From: Sphingobacterium sp. UBA4616
GTDB taxonomy: Bacteria > Bacteroidota > Bacteroidia > Sphingobacteriales > Sphingobacteriaceae
Reading direction: 5' to 3'
Assembly: GCA_002386525.1 (NCBI GenBank)
Contig: DGIS01000005.1
Coordinates: forward strand, 170,486-192,509
Length of the DNA: 22,024 bases
Below, in pieces: positions 1-7,926 of the stretch; position 1 is the first letter of the stretch; every line of letters starts with the position of its first letter. A program made the position numbers and the translations under genes. The notes beneath the pieces were generated by a model that was not told the DNA's origin, searched no databases, and saw nothing but the letters and a program-made list of their open reading frames with translations.

Positions 1-42
1 CCTGTTTTTTTATATGGTTTTTTCACTATACCGAGGTACACC

Positions 43-879
43 TCAAATTTCGTCCAACTTAAAGATATCTTTTACCCGTATCCCTTTCTCGGTACGTTGT
101 AGTGTGCAGCATTCGTGAACTGAATCGTGTTCGAAAAACAGGATATATTCGTTATCTACTATTTCGTTCCAGTAGCTATGGCGTTCTTCCATAGTAACTA
201 ACGGACGTACATCATATCCCATCACGTAGGGAATAGGTATATGACCTACCGAAGGGAGTAAATCTGCCATATACAGCATTGTCTTTCCTTTGTATTGGAC
301 CTGAGGTAACATCATGGATTCTGTGTGGCCATTTGAATAGCGCATGCTGATATCGCTTCCGAACGGATTGTGTACATCTTCAACAAACTTTAATTGTCCG
401 CTTTCTTGTATCGGAAGAATATTCTCTTTTAGAAAAGAAGCCTTCTCCCGGGGGTTGGGATTAGTTGCCCAAGACCAATGGTCTGCATTACTCCAAAAAT
501 GAGCGTTTTTAAAGGCTGGAACAAGTTGATCACCTTCTCGCGCTATGGCACCACCACAATGATCGAAATGTAGGTGGGTAAGGATAACATCGGTGATGTC
601 ATTTCTGTCAAATCCAATATTTTTTAGTGATTTGTCTAATGTCGCATCACCATGAAGGTAATAATAGCTAAAAAATTTTTCATTTTGTTTGTCTCCAAGG
701 CCAGTGTCGACTAGCATTAATCGATTACTATCCTCGATGAGAAGCAGACGATTTCCCCAGGTACACATATTGTTTGAATCGGCCGGGTTTGTTTTATTCC
801 AGATGCTTTTAGGGACCACACCAAACATAGCACCACCATCGAGTTTAAAGAACCCCGTTTCTATAGCATATAATTTCAT
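43..879 (-). CDS. MBL-fold metallo-hydrolase
   Basis: A 278-residue protein of the metallo-beta-lactamase fold. The zinc-binding signature HLHFDH is at residues 102-107 (H102, H104, D106, H107), preceded by the usual strand and VDTG at 57-60. A later NGH (about residue 185) and the C-terminal EHD supply further likely metal ligands. There is no signal peptide, so it should be cytoplasmic. Known members of this broad group include lactonases, thioesterases, organophosphate hydrolases and glyoxalase II-like enzymes; the substrate cannot be read from sequence. ATG start at 879. It diverges from pckA across 337 bases and has no partner gene in the window; the gene on its 3' side is not visible. 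Fold assignment is secure, function is open. Confidence 0.88.
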   Translation of the reverse strand: MKLYAIETGFFKLDGGAMFGVVPKSIWNKTNPADSNNMCTWGNRLLLIEDSNRLMLVDTGLGDKQNEKFFSYYYLHGDATLDKSLKNIGFDRNDITDVILTHLHFDHCGGAIAREGDQLVPAFKNAHFWSNADHWSWATNPNPREKASFLKENILPIQESGQLKFVEDVHNPFGSDISMRYSNGHTESMMLPQVQYKGKTMLYMADLLPSVGHIPIPYVMGYDVRPLVTMEERHSYWNEIVDNEYILFFEHDSVHECCTLQRTEKGIRVKDIFKLDEI

Positions 880-1007
880 CTTCTTATTTTGTATTTACTT
901 TTTGACCAGTACGTATAACCATTGTTTGCTGTTTTGCATAATCAACGTTTGCTTAAGCTCAAAATTTTACTCTTATTAATATATGTAAAGAATGGAACAA
1001 TTTACGA

Positions 1008-1080
1008 AAAATAAATTATATTTTTTAATTAGCATAACTTGAATTGCTAAAAAAATATGCTAAAAAATGTAATTTATTTT
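1008..1080. repeat. Imperfect inverted repeat, about 25 bp arms
   Basis: Left arm 1008-1036 and right arm 1056-1080 are complementary over 25 positions with one G-U type mismatch (T in the left arm, C in the reverse complement of the right arm) and a 4-base AATT bulge in the left arm; the loop is 1037-1055. The arms are very AT-rich, so part of the pairing is easy to obtain by chance, but the AGCATA/TATGCT base and the 11-base outer match make it more than a random A/T run. It lies upstream of the pckA promoter, in the divergent region. No T-run follows on either strand, so it is not an ordinary terminator. Role unknown. Confidence 0.6.
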
Positions 1081-1158
1081 ATCTGTGTAAGTGATTGATA
1101 GTTAGTGTTTTGATTTTGTGTTTTTTGTACAATAAGCTTGATTTTTAGATAATTATGT

Positions 1159-1190
1159 TTTGTTTTTAGCGAAAATTGCCTTTAAATTTG
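1159..1190 (+). promoter_or_regulatory. pckA promoter (Bacteroidota sigma-A type)
   Basis: TTTG at 1159-1162 and TAAATTTG at 1183-1190 are separated by 20 bases, matching the Bacteroidota consensus TTTG / TAnnTTTG at its usual spacing. Transcription would start near 1196-1198, leaving a leader of about 20 bases before the ATG at 1217. This placement rules out the in-frame TTG at 1160 as a start codon, since it would lie inside the -33 element. Confidence 0.65.
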
Positions 1191-1216
1191 AGCACATTTT
1201 AAAACAAACAAAAAAT

Positions 1217-2833
1217 ATGAAAAAGGGTAACATTGGAAACGCGCCTGATTTGAAATATTTGAAAATTGATAGCACGAAAAGTGTATTTTATCAATTACCC
1301 GTTTCTGAATTGGTTCAACATGCTTTGGCAAATCAAGAGGGGAGGCTTTCTGATACAGGAGCGCTTGCCGCTGATACGGGAAAATTTACGGGGAGGTCGC
1401 CAAAGGATCGCTTCCTTGTAGAGGACTCTTTAACTAAAGACAGCGTCTGGTGGGGGGAAATCAATCAACGGATGTCTCCGGATCATTTTGAGGCGCTATT
1501 TTCGCTGGTAGCCTCTCACTTGGCTGAGCGAAATATCTACATAAGAGATTGCGCTGCGGGTGCCGATCCGATTTATCAAATTGGTATCCGTGTTGTAACA
1601 GAGACAGCTTATCAAAGTATATTTGCCAACAACTTGTTTTTACGTCAGGAGCAAAATCAAGAAGTTCGGCCACCTTGGTCTATCTTAGCTGCTCCGACCT
1701 TGTTTATTAAAGATCCGCATGCATATGGTATCCTTAACGAAAATTTTGTTGCAATTGATTTTACGAAGAAAATTGTATTGATTGCTGGGACGGGTTACAC
1801 GGGGGAAATTAAAAAGAGTATTTTTTCGATATTGAATTTTATTTTACCATTCGAGCATAACGTCCTTTCTATGCACTGTTCAGCCAATACTTCCAAAGAT
1901 GGGGATACTGCATTGTTTTTTGGGCTTTCGGGTACTGGAAAGACGACACTGTCTGCTGATAAAAACAGGCGGTTAATTGGGGACGATGAGCATGGTTGGA
2001 GTGAACGGGGAGTTTTTAATTTTGAAGGAGGTTGTTATGCAAAATGCGTTGGTCTAACAGCCGATAAGGAACCGGAGATCTATCATGCCATTCGTTTTGG
2101 TTCGCTGCTGGAAAATGTGGTTTTGGATGAGCAGGATAAACCTGATTACAATGACATCAGTAAAACCGAGAATACGCGCGTGTCTTATCCAATAGACTTC
2201 ATGGAAAATGCTGAAATAAGCGGTATTGCTAATGAGCCGGCTCATATTTTTTTCTTGACAGCAGATGCCTTTGGTGTACTTCCGCCAATTTCATTGTTGT
2301 CTACCGACCAGGCTGTCTATCATTTTGTAAGTGGCTATACAGCGAAGGTTGCAGGTACAGAAGTGGGAGTAAAGGAACCTATGGCTGCATTTTCAACTTG
2401 CTTTGGACAGGCATTTTTGCCGCTTCATCCCGCGAAATATGCAGCGTTGCTGCGTTCAAAACTTGAACAGAATCGTAATATCAAAGTCTGGTTAGTGAAT
2501 ACAGGCTGGATTGCAGGTCCTTATGGAATAGGGCGACGAATTAAACTTGCCTATACGAGAACGTTAATCCGAGCCGCAATCGATGGTTCATTATTAGAAT
2601 CTCAGTTTAATAGACACGATATTTTTGGCTTAGATTATCCGACCAGTTGCGGAGCATATGTTCCCGAGCAAATCATGAATGCCCGGGGATTATGGAATAA
2701 CGATGAGGCTTATGATATGCAGGCAAAACGCTTGGCGAAACTATTCATAGCAAACTTTGAAAAATTTAATAACGAGATGCCAGAGACAGTTCTCGCGGCA
2801 GGTCCTAAGATTGACCGTAGTGTCCTCGTTTAA
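1217..2833 (+). CDS. pckA: Phosphoenolpyruvate carboxykinase (ATP)
   Basis: Catalyses oxaloacetate + ATP to PEP + CO2 + ADP, the entry step of gluconeogenesis, in the cytoplasm; in anaerobic Bacteroidota it can also run in the carboxylating direction. The 538-residue length fits the ATP-dependent family (E. coli 540). The P-loop GLSGTGKTT is at residues 236-244 with K242 as phosphate-binding lysine, followed by the metal-binding GDDEHGW at 255-261 and EGGCYAK. The N-terminal substrate-binding TGRSPKDRF is present. The ATG at 1217 is chosen because upstream in-frame codons overlap the promoter. The gene stands alone and ends in a strong terminator facing ppk2. No internal defects seen. Confidence 0.97.
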   Translation: MKKGNIGNAPDLKYLKIDSTKSVFYQLPVSELVQHALANQEGRLSDTGALAADTGKFTGRSPKDRFLVEDSLTKDSVWWGEINQRMSPDHFEALFSLVASHLAERNIYIRDCAAGADPIYQIGIRVVTETAYQSIFANNLFLRQEQNQEVRPPWSILAAPTLFIKDPHAYGILNENFVAIDFTKKIVLIAGTGYTGEIKKSIFSILNFILPFEHNVLSMHCSANTSKDGDTALFFGLSGTGKTTLSADKNRRLIGDDEHGWSERGVFNFEGGCYAKCVGLTADKEPEIYHAIRFGSLLENVVLDEQDKPDYNDISKTENTRVSYPIDFMENAEISGIANEPAHIFFLTADAFGVLPPISLLSTDQAVYHFVSGYTAKVAGTEVGVKEPMAAFSTCFGQAFLPLHPAKYAALLRSKLEQNRNIKVWLVNTGWIAGPYGIGRRIKLAYTRTLIRAAIDGSLLESQFNRHDIFGLDYPTSCGAYVPEQIMNARGLWNNDEAYDMQAKRLAKLFIANFEKFNNEMPETVLAAGPKIDRSVLV

Positions 2834-2846
2834 TTAAGTTTGCATT

Positions 2847-2901
2847 CGTACAACAAAAAGAGTAAACATGGGATTTCTCTTTTTGTTGTACGATTTTTTT
2901 T
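2847..2901 (+). terminator. Intrinsic terminator of pckA
   Basis: A perfect 16-bp stem (2847-2862 with 2877-2892) closes a 14-base loop and is followed by a run of eight T at 2894-2901. It begins 13 bases after the pckA stop. On the minus strand no T-run follows, so it mainly stops plus-strand transcription before the convergent ppk2. Confidence 0.9.
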
Positions 2902-2918
2902 GGTGGGGATGAAAATCT

Positions 2919-3728
2919 TTAATCGTGTTTTTTAACGAAAGAATCTACTTGCTCCTGTTCGCTTCCGACAAGGGTATTGATAATAAGCTTAATAGCCGCC
3001 AATCGCGCTTTTTTCTTATTGTCTTTAACAATTTCAAACCAGGGTGATTTTTTTGATCCTGTTTTCTTAAAGAGGTTTTCAATATAATTGGTGTAAATAT
3101 CCCATTTTTCCTGTGCCTGTTGGTCGAGCGTTCCTATTTTCCATCGCTTAAGAATATCTTCCTGACGCTCTCTTAACCTTTCGGCCTGCTCTTCTTTGCT
3201 GATGCTCAGAAATAACTTGATGACAATGATTCCATCGTCAATTAATTGTTTTTCAAATTCTGGAACCTGACTCATAAATAATTCGTGTTGCTCTTTGGTG
3301 CAGAATCCAAATACGGGTTCAACTACAGCACGGTTATACCAACTTCTGTCGAAAATTACAATTTCTCCGGCATTAGGAAGCTGTTTGATATAGCGTTGAA
3401 AATACCACTGTCCGGATTCTTCTTCGGTTGGCTTCGGTAAAGCGACAATGCGAATCTTTTTAGGATTTAAATATTGAGCTACGCGGCCTATTGTGCCGCC
3501 TTTGCCAGCAGCGTCCCTACCTTCAAAAATAATTAGTACCCGCTTCCCTTTTTCATTGATTTCGTATTGGAGCTTCAACAACTTGACCTGTAGTTCATAG
3601 AGCTCTTTTTCATAATCGTAAATATCGTTGAACTTTTTTATTTCAAGAATGCCATGTTGCTCCAGGTAATTTAAAACATCTTTGTTTTCGTGGATCTTCT
3701 GAAGTTCATTTAAATCGTATTCTGCCAT
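2919..3728 (-). CDS. ppk2: Polyphosphate kinase 2 (PPK2 family)
   Basis: Transfers phosphate between inorganic polyphosphate and nucleotides, usually in the direction that makes NTP or NDP from polyphosphate; cytoplasmic. Counting from the ATG at 3728 (269 residues), the Walker A segment GRDAAGKGG is at 70-78 and the Walker B segment FDRSWYNR at 126-133; the Arg-rich lid RLRERQEDILKRWK follows. These are the PPK2 signatures in the right order and the length fits a single-domain enzyme. An in-frame ATG at 3791 would add 21 residues rich in Asn and Lys; I prefer 3728 because the PPK2 helical N-terminus starts there, but the choice is not certain. Whether it prefers ADP, GDP or AMP cannot be told by eye. 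Confidence 0.93.
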   Translation of the reverse strand: MAEYDLNELQKIHENKDVLNYLEQHGILEIKKFNDIYDYEKELYELQVKLLKLQYEINEKGKRVLIIFEGRDAAGKGGTIGRVAQYLNPKKIRIVALPKPTEEESGQWYFQRYIKQLPNAGEIVIFDRSWYNRAVVEPVFGFCTKEQHELFMSQVPEFEKQLIDDGIIVIKLFLSISKEEQAERLRERQEDILKRWKIGTLDQQAQEKWDIYTNYIENLFKKTGSKKSPWFEIVKDNKKKARLAAIKLIINTLVGSEQEQVDSFVKKHD

Positions 3729-3881
3729 AGGATATTTATTTAAGCGATCGTTTTTATTAAAGTTACTTATTGAATTGTTAAAAAATGTCAAATTTCAAAT
3801 AAAATTAATGTTTGTAATACTAATATATGGCTACATTACGTTTATTAATCAGAACACCAAATGGATGTTCAAATAGATTAG

Positions 3882-3953
3882 ACTTTTCATAAATTTAGGT
3901 TAATAATTGGTTAGGTTAGCTCGGAGTTCCCCACTTCGAGCTTTATTTTTTTT
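3882..3953 (+). repeat. TCCCC-loop hairpin unit, copy 1 (terminator-like; possible small RNA 3' end)
   Basis: The unit opens with a 13-base block (3882-3894) shared exactly with copy 2, then AGGTTAATA, then a hairpin: stem 3918-3927 with 3933-3942 (10 bp, one G-U pair), loop TCCCC at 3928-3932. A T-rich tract at 3943-3953 (TTA then eight T) follows, which is the form of an intrinsic terminator read on the plus strand. No plus-strand gene precedes it; ppk2 upstream is on the other strand. It either ends an unannotated plus-strand transcript or is a repeated structural element. Confidence 0.7.
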
Positions 3954-4079
3954 AACAATCCGACGGTATCCTTGAGAGCTAGTGTTTTAGCTATCATACG
4001 AATGCCCTAAATGTTAAAAAATGTTAAACGGAAATTGTCGACATAATGATTAGAAAAAAGCATCGTTTTTACTACAAAT

Positions 4080-4150
4080 ACTTTTCATAAATAGGTTAAT
4101 ATATGGCTAACGAAAGCTCAGAGTTCCCCACTCTGGGCTTTTCTATTTAA
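4080..4150 (+). repeat. TCCCC-loop hairpin unit, copy 2 (terminator-like; possible small RNA 3' end)
   Basis: Begins 198 bases after copy 1 with the same 13-base block (4080-4092) and AGGTTAATA. Its hairpin pairs 4113-4124 with 4130-4141 (12 bp, one U-G pair) around an identical TCCCC loop (4125-4129). Compared with copy 1, one stem pair changes on both sides (G3923-C3937 against A4120-T4134) and two others change on one side but keep pairing as G-U or U-G. The downstream tract is weaker (TTCTATTT). An in-frame 15-codon reading frame (4103-4150) passes through the hairpin but is not shared by copy 1. Confidence 0.68.
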
Positions 4151-4256
4151 TTATAATTTATCAATAGCCGCAAGATAGGATTGTTGAATATGTTTAGGTA
4201 TTGCATTATGCTTCTTTCAAATAGATGAGGGATGGTACGGGATTTGAAGATTGATT

Positions 4257-4287
4257 AAAAAAAAGGCCGAGATTTATAGTCTCGGCC
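4257..4287 (-). terminator. Intrinsic terminator of smc
   Basis: A perfect 8-bp stem GGCCGAGA (4265-4272) with TCTCGGCC (4280-4287) and a 7-base loop; read on the minus strand it is followed by eight T (plus-strand A at 4257-4264). It lies 27 bases beyond the smc stop codon. Confidence 0.9.
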
Positions 4288-4314
4288 ATTGTTTTAAGAT
4301 ATTGTTTTGTGTTG

Positions 4315-7300
4315 TCAGGCCACTTCCCTTAGATCCACAGCCACTACTCGAGATACACCTTGTTCTACCATGGTAACTCCATAAATGATATCTGTGCTTG
4401 CGATTGTTTTCTTATTGTGCGAGACCACTATAAATTGTGAGTTTTTAGAGAAATCCCGGATAATATTGTTGAATTTATCGATGTTGGTATCGTCCAAAGG
4501 AGCATCCACCTCATCGAATATACAAAATGGCGCTGGCTTGGAAAGATATAGTGAGAATAGCAAGGCAGTAGAAGTCAATGTTTTCTCGCCACCCGATAGC
4601 TGATTAATAGACAATGGTCTTTTCCCTTTTGGTCTAGCGATAATATCGATATCTGAATCCAAAGGATTGCTTGGGTCTGTTAAGATCAGATCACAGCTAT
4701 CTTCTTCGTTAAATAACGATCGGAATACTTTGACAAAATTATTTCTTACTGCATCGAATGTAAACATGAACTGAACTTTAGCGGTGTCGTCGATTTCTTT
4801 GATCGTTGCCATCAAAGAACCTTTTGCTTCGATCAAATCTGCTTTCTCTTTATTGATGAAATCATAACGTTCATTCATCTCATCGAAAGCCTCTTTGGCC
4901 ATCAGGTTGATGGTACCGAATTCGTCAAGCTGTTTTTTGAGTTTACTACATTTTGCCGCCAGTGTAGCTTGGTCTTCTACAAGCTGAGGTACATCCTCTC
5001 GATCGATTAGGTCTTTAAGTTCAATGTTGAATTCGACGGAAAGGCGTTCTTTTAACGCATTCAAATCAATTTGAAGACTTGTTTTTTTATCTTTAATTTC
5101 GGAAACAAGGAAATCGCTTTGTTCTTTCGAACGGCGTAATTGCGTTAACGAATCTTCTAGGTTATTGATTTTTTGCTTATCTGCATAATAACTGTCTTCC
5201 AATTCTTTCAGTCCATCTTCTAAGGCGATCTTCTGCTCGTACATGGCGATAAGATCTTGATCTTCATCGTCCTCAAATGGAATGGTGGTGCGCAGCGCTG
5301 CTTGCACTTCAACCAGTTCTACACTATTTTTTTCGATACGAATCTCGTGGTCGTCTTTTTGTGTTTCTCTAAATTCCAGATCTTTGGTGATATTAGAAAC
5401 TTTGTTTAACTGTTGGTGGTAAGCAATATTCTCTTGATTATATACAGTCGATTTTTCGTTGAGTATTTCAGAGATTTCATGAAATTGGTCTTGAAGTAGC
5501 GCTAACTCAAGAACGCTCTGTTCCTTCTCTAAGCGTAAGTTTTGTATTTGGGGCTCAGCAATTTTTAAATTCGACTCCATCGCTGTAATTTTCTCCTCAA
5601 TATCTTTTTTGCGTGTTTGGGAGTTGTTGATGAAAGTTTGATATTGCTCTTGCTTTGTTTTGACTGTAATTAATTCATTATTGAGCCGGTTGAACTGAAA
5701 GCGCAACTCATTGATCAGCTCTTTCTGGGAATTGCCTCTTAAGGTTTCTAGACGAGCTGTTTCGGCCGTTATCTTATTTTCAAGTTTTACAATTTCTTGG
5801 TTGATTGTCTTGATCTCTTGGGATAGTACTTCGAGGTTTTTAGCTCTGCCAATACGTTTTCCTTCAAACAGTCCTACAGATCCACCTGACAGACCCAAAT
5901 GATGTTTTGCATAACGTCCGTTTTTTTGCAAAATTACCTGTCCTGATTCGGGAAGTTTCTCATCCAGTTCTTTTTCATGTTTATGTTTAAGGATGAAAAC
6001 CTGTTGGAGTAGTAAGGTGCACAAAGACCTGTACTTTTCGTCTACTGTAATCACATCCAAGGCCGACATCAAATTATTATTCGGTATAGGAGGTGGGGTA
6101 GGAGTCGTCTTTATTGCATCTAAAACAAAGAAATTGGCGCGTCCTTTTGCGGCGTCGCTTAGTAGCTGAATGGCTTGAACAGCATCCTGTTGTGTATCGA
6201 CAACATAATGGTTCATAATGGGCTCGAGATAATTCTCGATAGCCACTCGGTAATCTTCCTGACAAAACAATACATCTGAAAGAAGCGGTGGTTGTTTTTT
6301 CCAGCCTGCATTTTTCTTTAAAAAACGGATGGAGTCTGGAAAACCTTCTAAATTGTCAACGAGAGATTTAGTCAGATTATATTCGTTTTGTTTCGCATCT
6401 ACCAGACGAAGATCTTTGGCAAGTTGGGCTTTGAATTCTTCTAAGTTTGCTTGACATTGACTGATTTGCCCTTGGAGCTCTTCTTCCAGTTGATTTGCCG
6501 CATCGTACTGTAATTGCTGTGCTTCTACACGACCTTCCAGCTCTACAACAGCGGAATTGAACTGTTGTAATTCATTTTCTTTCGCTTCGGTATCCTCACT
6601 ATTGCGAATTAGTTCTTGTAAAAGAGCCTCTTTCTGTATCGTAAACACGGCAAGATCTTTTTCCAATTTATAGATCTTTGCTTGCAAATCGGCGTTACTT
6701 TTATTAAAAATATCAAGCTTTCCTTTTGCAGATTGTTGCTGCCCTCGCAGTTCTTCAACTTCTGATTTATTCGACTCCAGGTTACTTTTTAATCCGTCCA
6801 GTTTATTTTGTTCGTCAAATAACTCTTCATTTAATCGCTTAATGGTATAGACTACGTGATTAAGTTGTTGTTTGTCGCTGTTAATATCGATGCTTAGACG
6901 ATTTTCTTTATCTTGGAGATTTTTAACCTTTTCGTTTTTGATCTTTTTTTCAGATTCGTAACCACGAATTTTATTTACGAATTCCTGTGTCGTTTTCTGC
7001 TGTACCGACAGGTTTTTTTCCTGCTCTAAATTTGTTTGACGGAGCGATTGGAGTTCATTTTCCGCATGCAAGATATTCTGCTGTGCATTTTGTGCATCTT
7101 TTTGGACTTTGGATTCTTGTGTCTGAAGCCGTTCTAGTTCTGTCGAGAAATCTGCTATTTTATAATAGGCCAGATCGATACTGCTCTGTCGGTATTCTGA
7201 CTTGAGTAAGGTGTATTTCTCTGCTTTTTTAGCTTGATTCTCTAACGATTTAAGGTTTTTTGTGATTTCAAAAAGCAGGTCGTCCACACGACTAAGATCG

Positions 7301-7857
7301 GCTTCGGTATCTCTTAATTTCGCTAGGGTCTGTTTTTTACGTACTTTATATTTCGAAATTCCGGATGCTTCTTCAAATAGGTTTCGACGAGAGTTATCTT
7401 TATTATTGATGATTTCGTCAATCATTTTCAATTCAATAATGGAATAACTATCCGCGCCCACACCGGTATCCAGAAACAAATCAGTAATATCTTTTAAACG
7501 ACATTTCACATCATTCAACCGATATTCACTATCGCCGTTTCGGAATAATTTTCGGGTGACAGTAACTGTGGAGAATTCAGTTGGTAAAATATTATTGTTA
7601 TTATTGAAGGTCAGCGATACCTCTGCAAGATTTGCGGGCTTTCTATTTTTTGTCCCGTTGAAAATAATATTTTCCATTTTATCGGAGCGCAGCATCTTCG
7701 TACTCTGCTCTCCGAGTACCCAGCGTATTGCATCGACCACATTGGATTTTCCGCATCCATTGGGGCCAACAATCGCTGTGACACCGTCATTGAAGTTGAT
7801 CGTGATTTTATCTCCGAAACTCTTAAATCCTTTAATTTCTAGTTTGGTTAACTGCAT
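4315..7857 (-). CDS. smc: Chromosome segregation protein SMC
   Basis: ATPase core of the SMC-ScpAB condensin-like complex, which loads near origins and organises sister chromosomes. The 1180-residue protein has the full architecture: N-terminal ATPase half with Walker A GPNGCGKS at 31-38, a long coiled coil, a globular hinge at roughly 505-690 (starting near LEGFPDSIRFL), the returning coiled coil rich in Glu, Lys, Gln and Leu, and the C-terminal ATPase half with signature LSGGE from 1087 and Walker B CIFDEVDAP from 1112 (D1115, E1116), then the D-loop and the SHNK switch histidine. The DEVDAPLDD sequence marks a true SMC rather than Rad50 or RecN. scpA and scpB are not in the window. It sits 69 bases downstream of a DsbA-like gene on the same strand and ends at its own terminator. 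Confidence 0.98.
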   Translation of the reverse strand: MQLTKLEIKGFKSFGDKITINFNDGVTAIVGPNGCGKSNVVDAIRWVLGEQSTKMLRSDKMENIIFNGTKNRKPANLAEVSLTFNNNNNILPTEFSTVTVTRKLFRNGDSEYRLNDVKCRLKDITDLFLDTGVGADSYSIIELKMIDEIINNKDNSRRNLFEEASGISKYKVRKKQTLAKLRDTEADLSRVDDLLFEITKNLKSLENQAKKAEKYTLLKSEYRQSSIDLAYYKIADFSTELERLQTQESKVQKDAQNAQQNILHAENELQSLRQTNLEQEKNLSVQQKTTQEFVNKIRGYESEKKIKNEKVKNLQDKENRLSIDINSDKQQLNHVVYTIKRLNEELFDEQNKLDGLKSNLESNKSEVEELRGQQQSAKGKLDIFNKSNADLQAKIYKLEKDLAVFTIQKEALLQELIRNSEDTEAKENELQQFNSAVVELEGRVEAQQLQYDAANQLEEELQGQISQCQANLEEFKAQLAKDLRLVDAKQNEYNLTKSLVDNLEGFPDSIRFLKKNAGWKKQPPLLSDVLFCQEDYRVAIENYLEPIMNHYVVDTQQDAVQAIQLLSDAAKGRANFFVLDAIKTTPTPPPIPNNNLMSALDVITVDEKYRSLCTLLLQQVFILKHKHEKELDEKLPESGQVILQKNGRYAKHHLGLSGGSVGLFEGKRIGRAKNLEVLSQEIKTINQEIVKLENKITAETARLETLRGNSQKELINELRFQFNRLNNELITVKTKQEQYQTFINNSQTRKKDIEEKITAMESNLKIAEPQIQNLRLEKEQSVLELALLQDQFHEISEILNEKSTVYNQENIAYHQQLNKVSNITKDLEFRETQKDDHEIRIEKNSVELVEVQAALRTTIPFEDDEDQDLIAMYEQKIALEDGLKELEDSYYADKQKINNLEDSLTQLRRSKEQSDFLVSEIKDKKTSLQIDLNALKERLSVEFNIELKDLIDREDVPQLVEDQATLAAKCSKLKKQLDEFGTINLMAKEAFDEMNERYDFINKEKADLIEAKGSLMATIKEIDDTAKVQFMFTFDAVRNNFVKVFRSLFNEEDSCDLILTDPSNPLDSDIDIIARPKGKRPLSINQLSGGEKTLTSTALLFSLYLSKPAPFCIFDEVDAPLDDTNIDKFNNIIRDFSKNSQFIVVSHNKKTIASTDIIYGVTMVEQGVSRVVAVDLREVA

Positions 7858-7926
7858 TTATACCAAATTTGTTTGTCGTTATAAGCTTGCGAAAATAGTA
7901 AAATTAAACAAGATTTTTTTCTTTGT

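Larger units (their letters stand above)
880..1216. other. AT-rich divergent intergenic region between the MBL hydrolase gene and pckA
   Basis: No coding region is supported here. The stretch holds an imperfect long inverted repeat (1008-1080) and, close to pckA, a good Bacteroidota promoter (1159-1190); both are listed separately. I found no perfect TAnnTTTG box facing the MBL hydrolase gene. Confidence 0.7.
3729..4314. other. Gene-free region between ppk2 and smc with repeated hairpin units
   Basis: About 590 bases without a supported protein gene. It holds a small hairpin (GAACA 3852-3856 with TGTTC 3866-3870), two related units ending in TCCCC-loop hairpins (3882-3953 and 4080-4150), and the smc terminator (4257-4287). 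A 13-base string beginning TAATATATGG occurs at 3821-3833 and again inside the second unit at 4097-4109. I see nothing in 4151-4256. Confidence 0.75.

Noticed and set aside
33..44. Small palindrome at the end of the MBL hydrolase gene
   Set aside because: Only four pairs around a 4-base loop, no T-run after it on the minus strand.
1160..1216. In-frame TTG start giving pckA 19 extra residues
   Set aside because: The TTG overlaps the -33 promoter element (1159-1162) and the extension includes the -7 box; the ATG at 1217 gives the usual family length.
4103..4150. 15-codon reading frame through hairpin copy 2
   Set aside because: The equivalent frame in copy 1 has a stop codon just upstream and no start, while the RNA pairing is preserved, so structure rather than peptide appears conserved.
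3882..4150. Possible CRISPR array or mobile element ends
   Set aside because: Only two copies, about 200 bases apart, no regular spacers, no cas gene, no transposase and no target-site duplication.
4385..7447. Short open frames opposite smc
   Set aside because: All are antisense shadows of the smc coding sequence with low-complexity translations.
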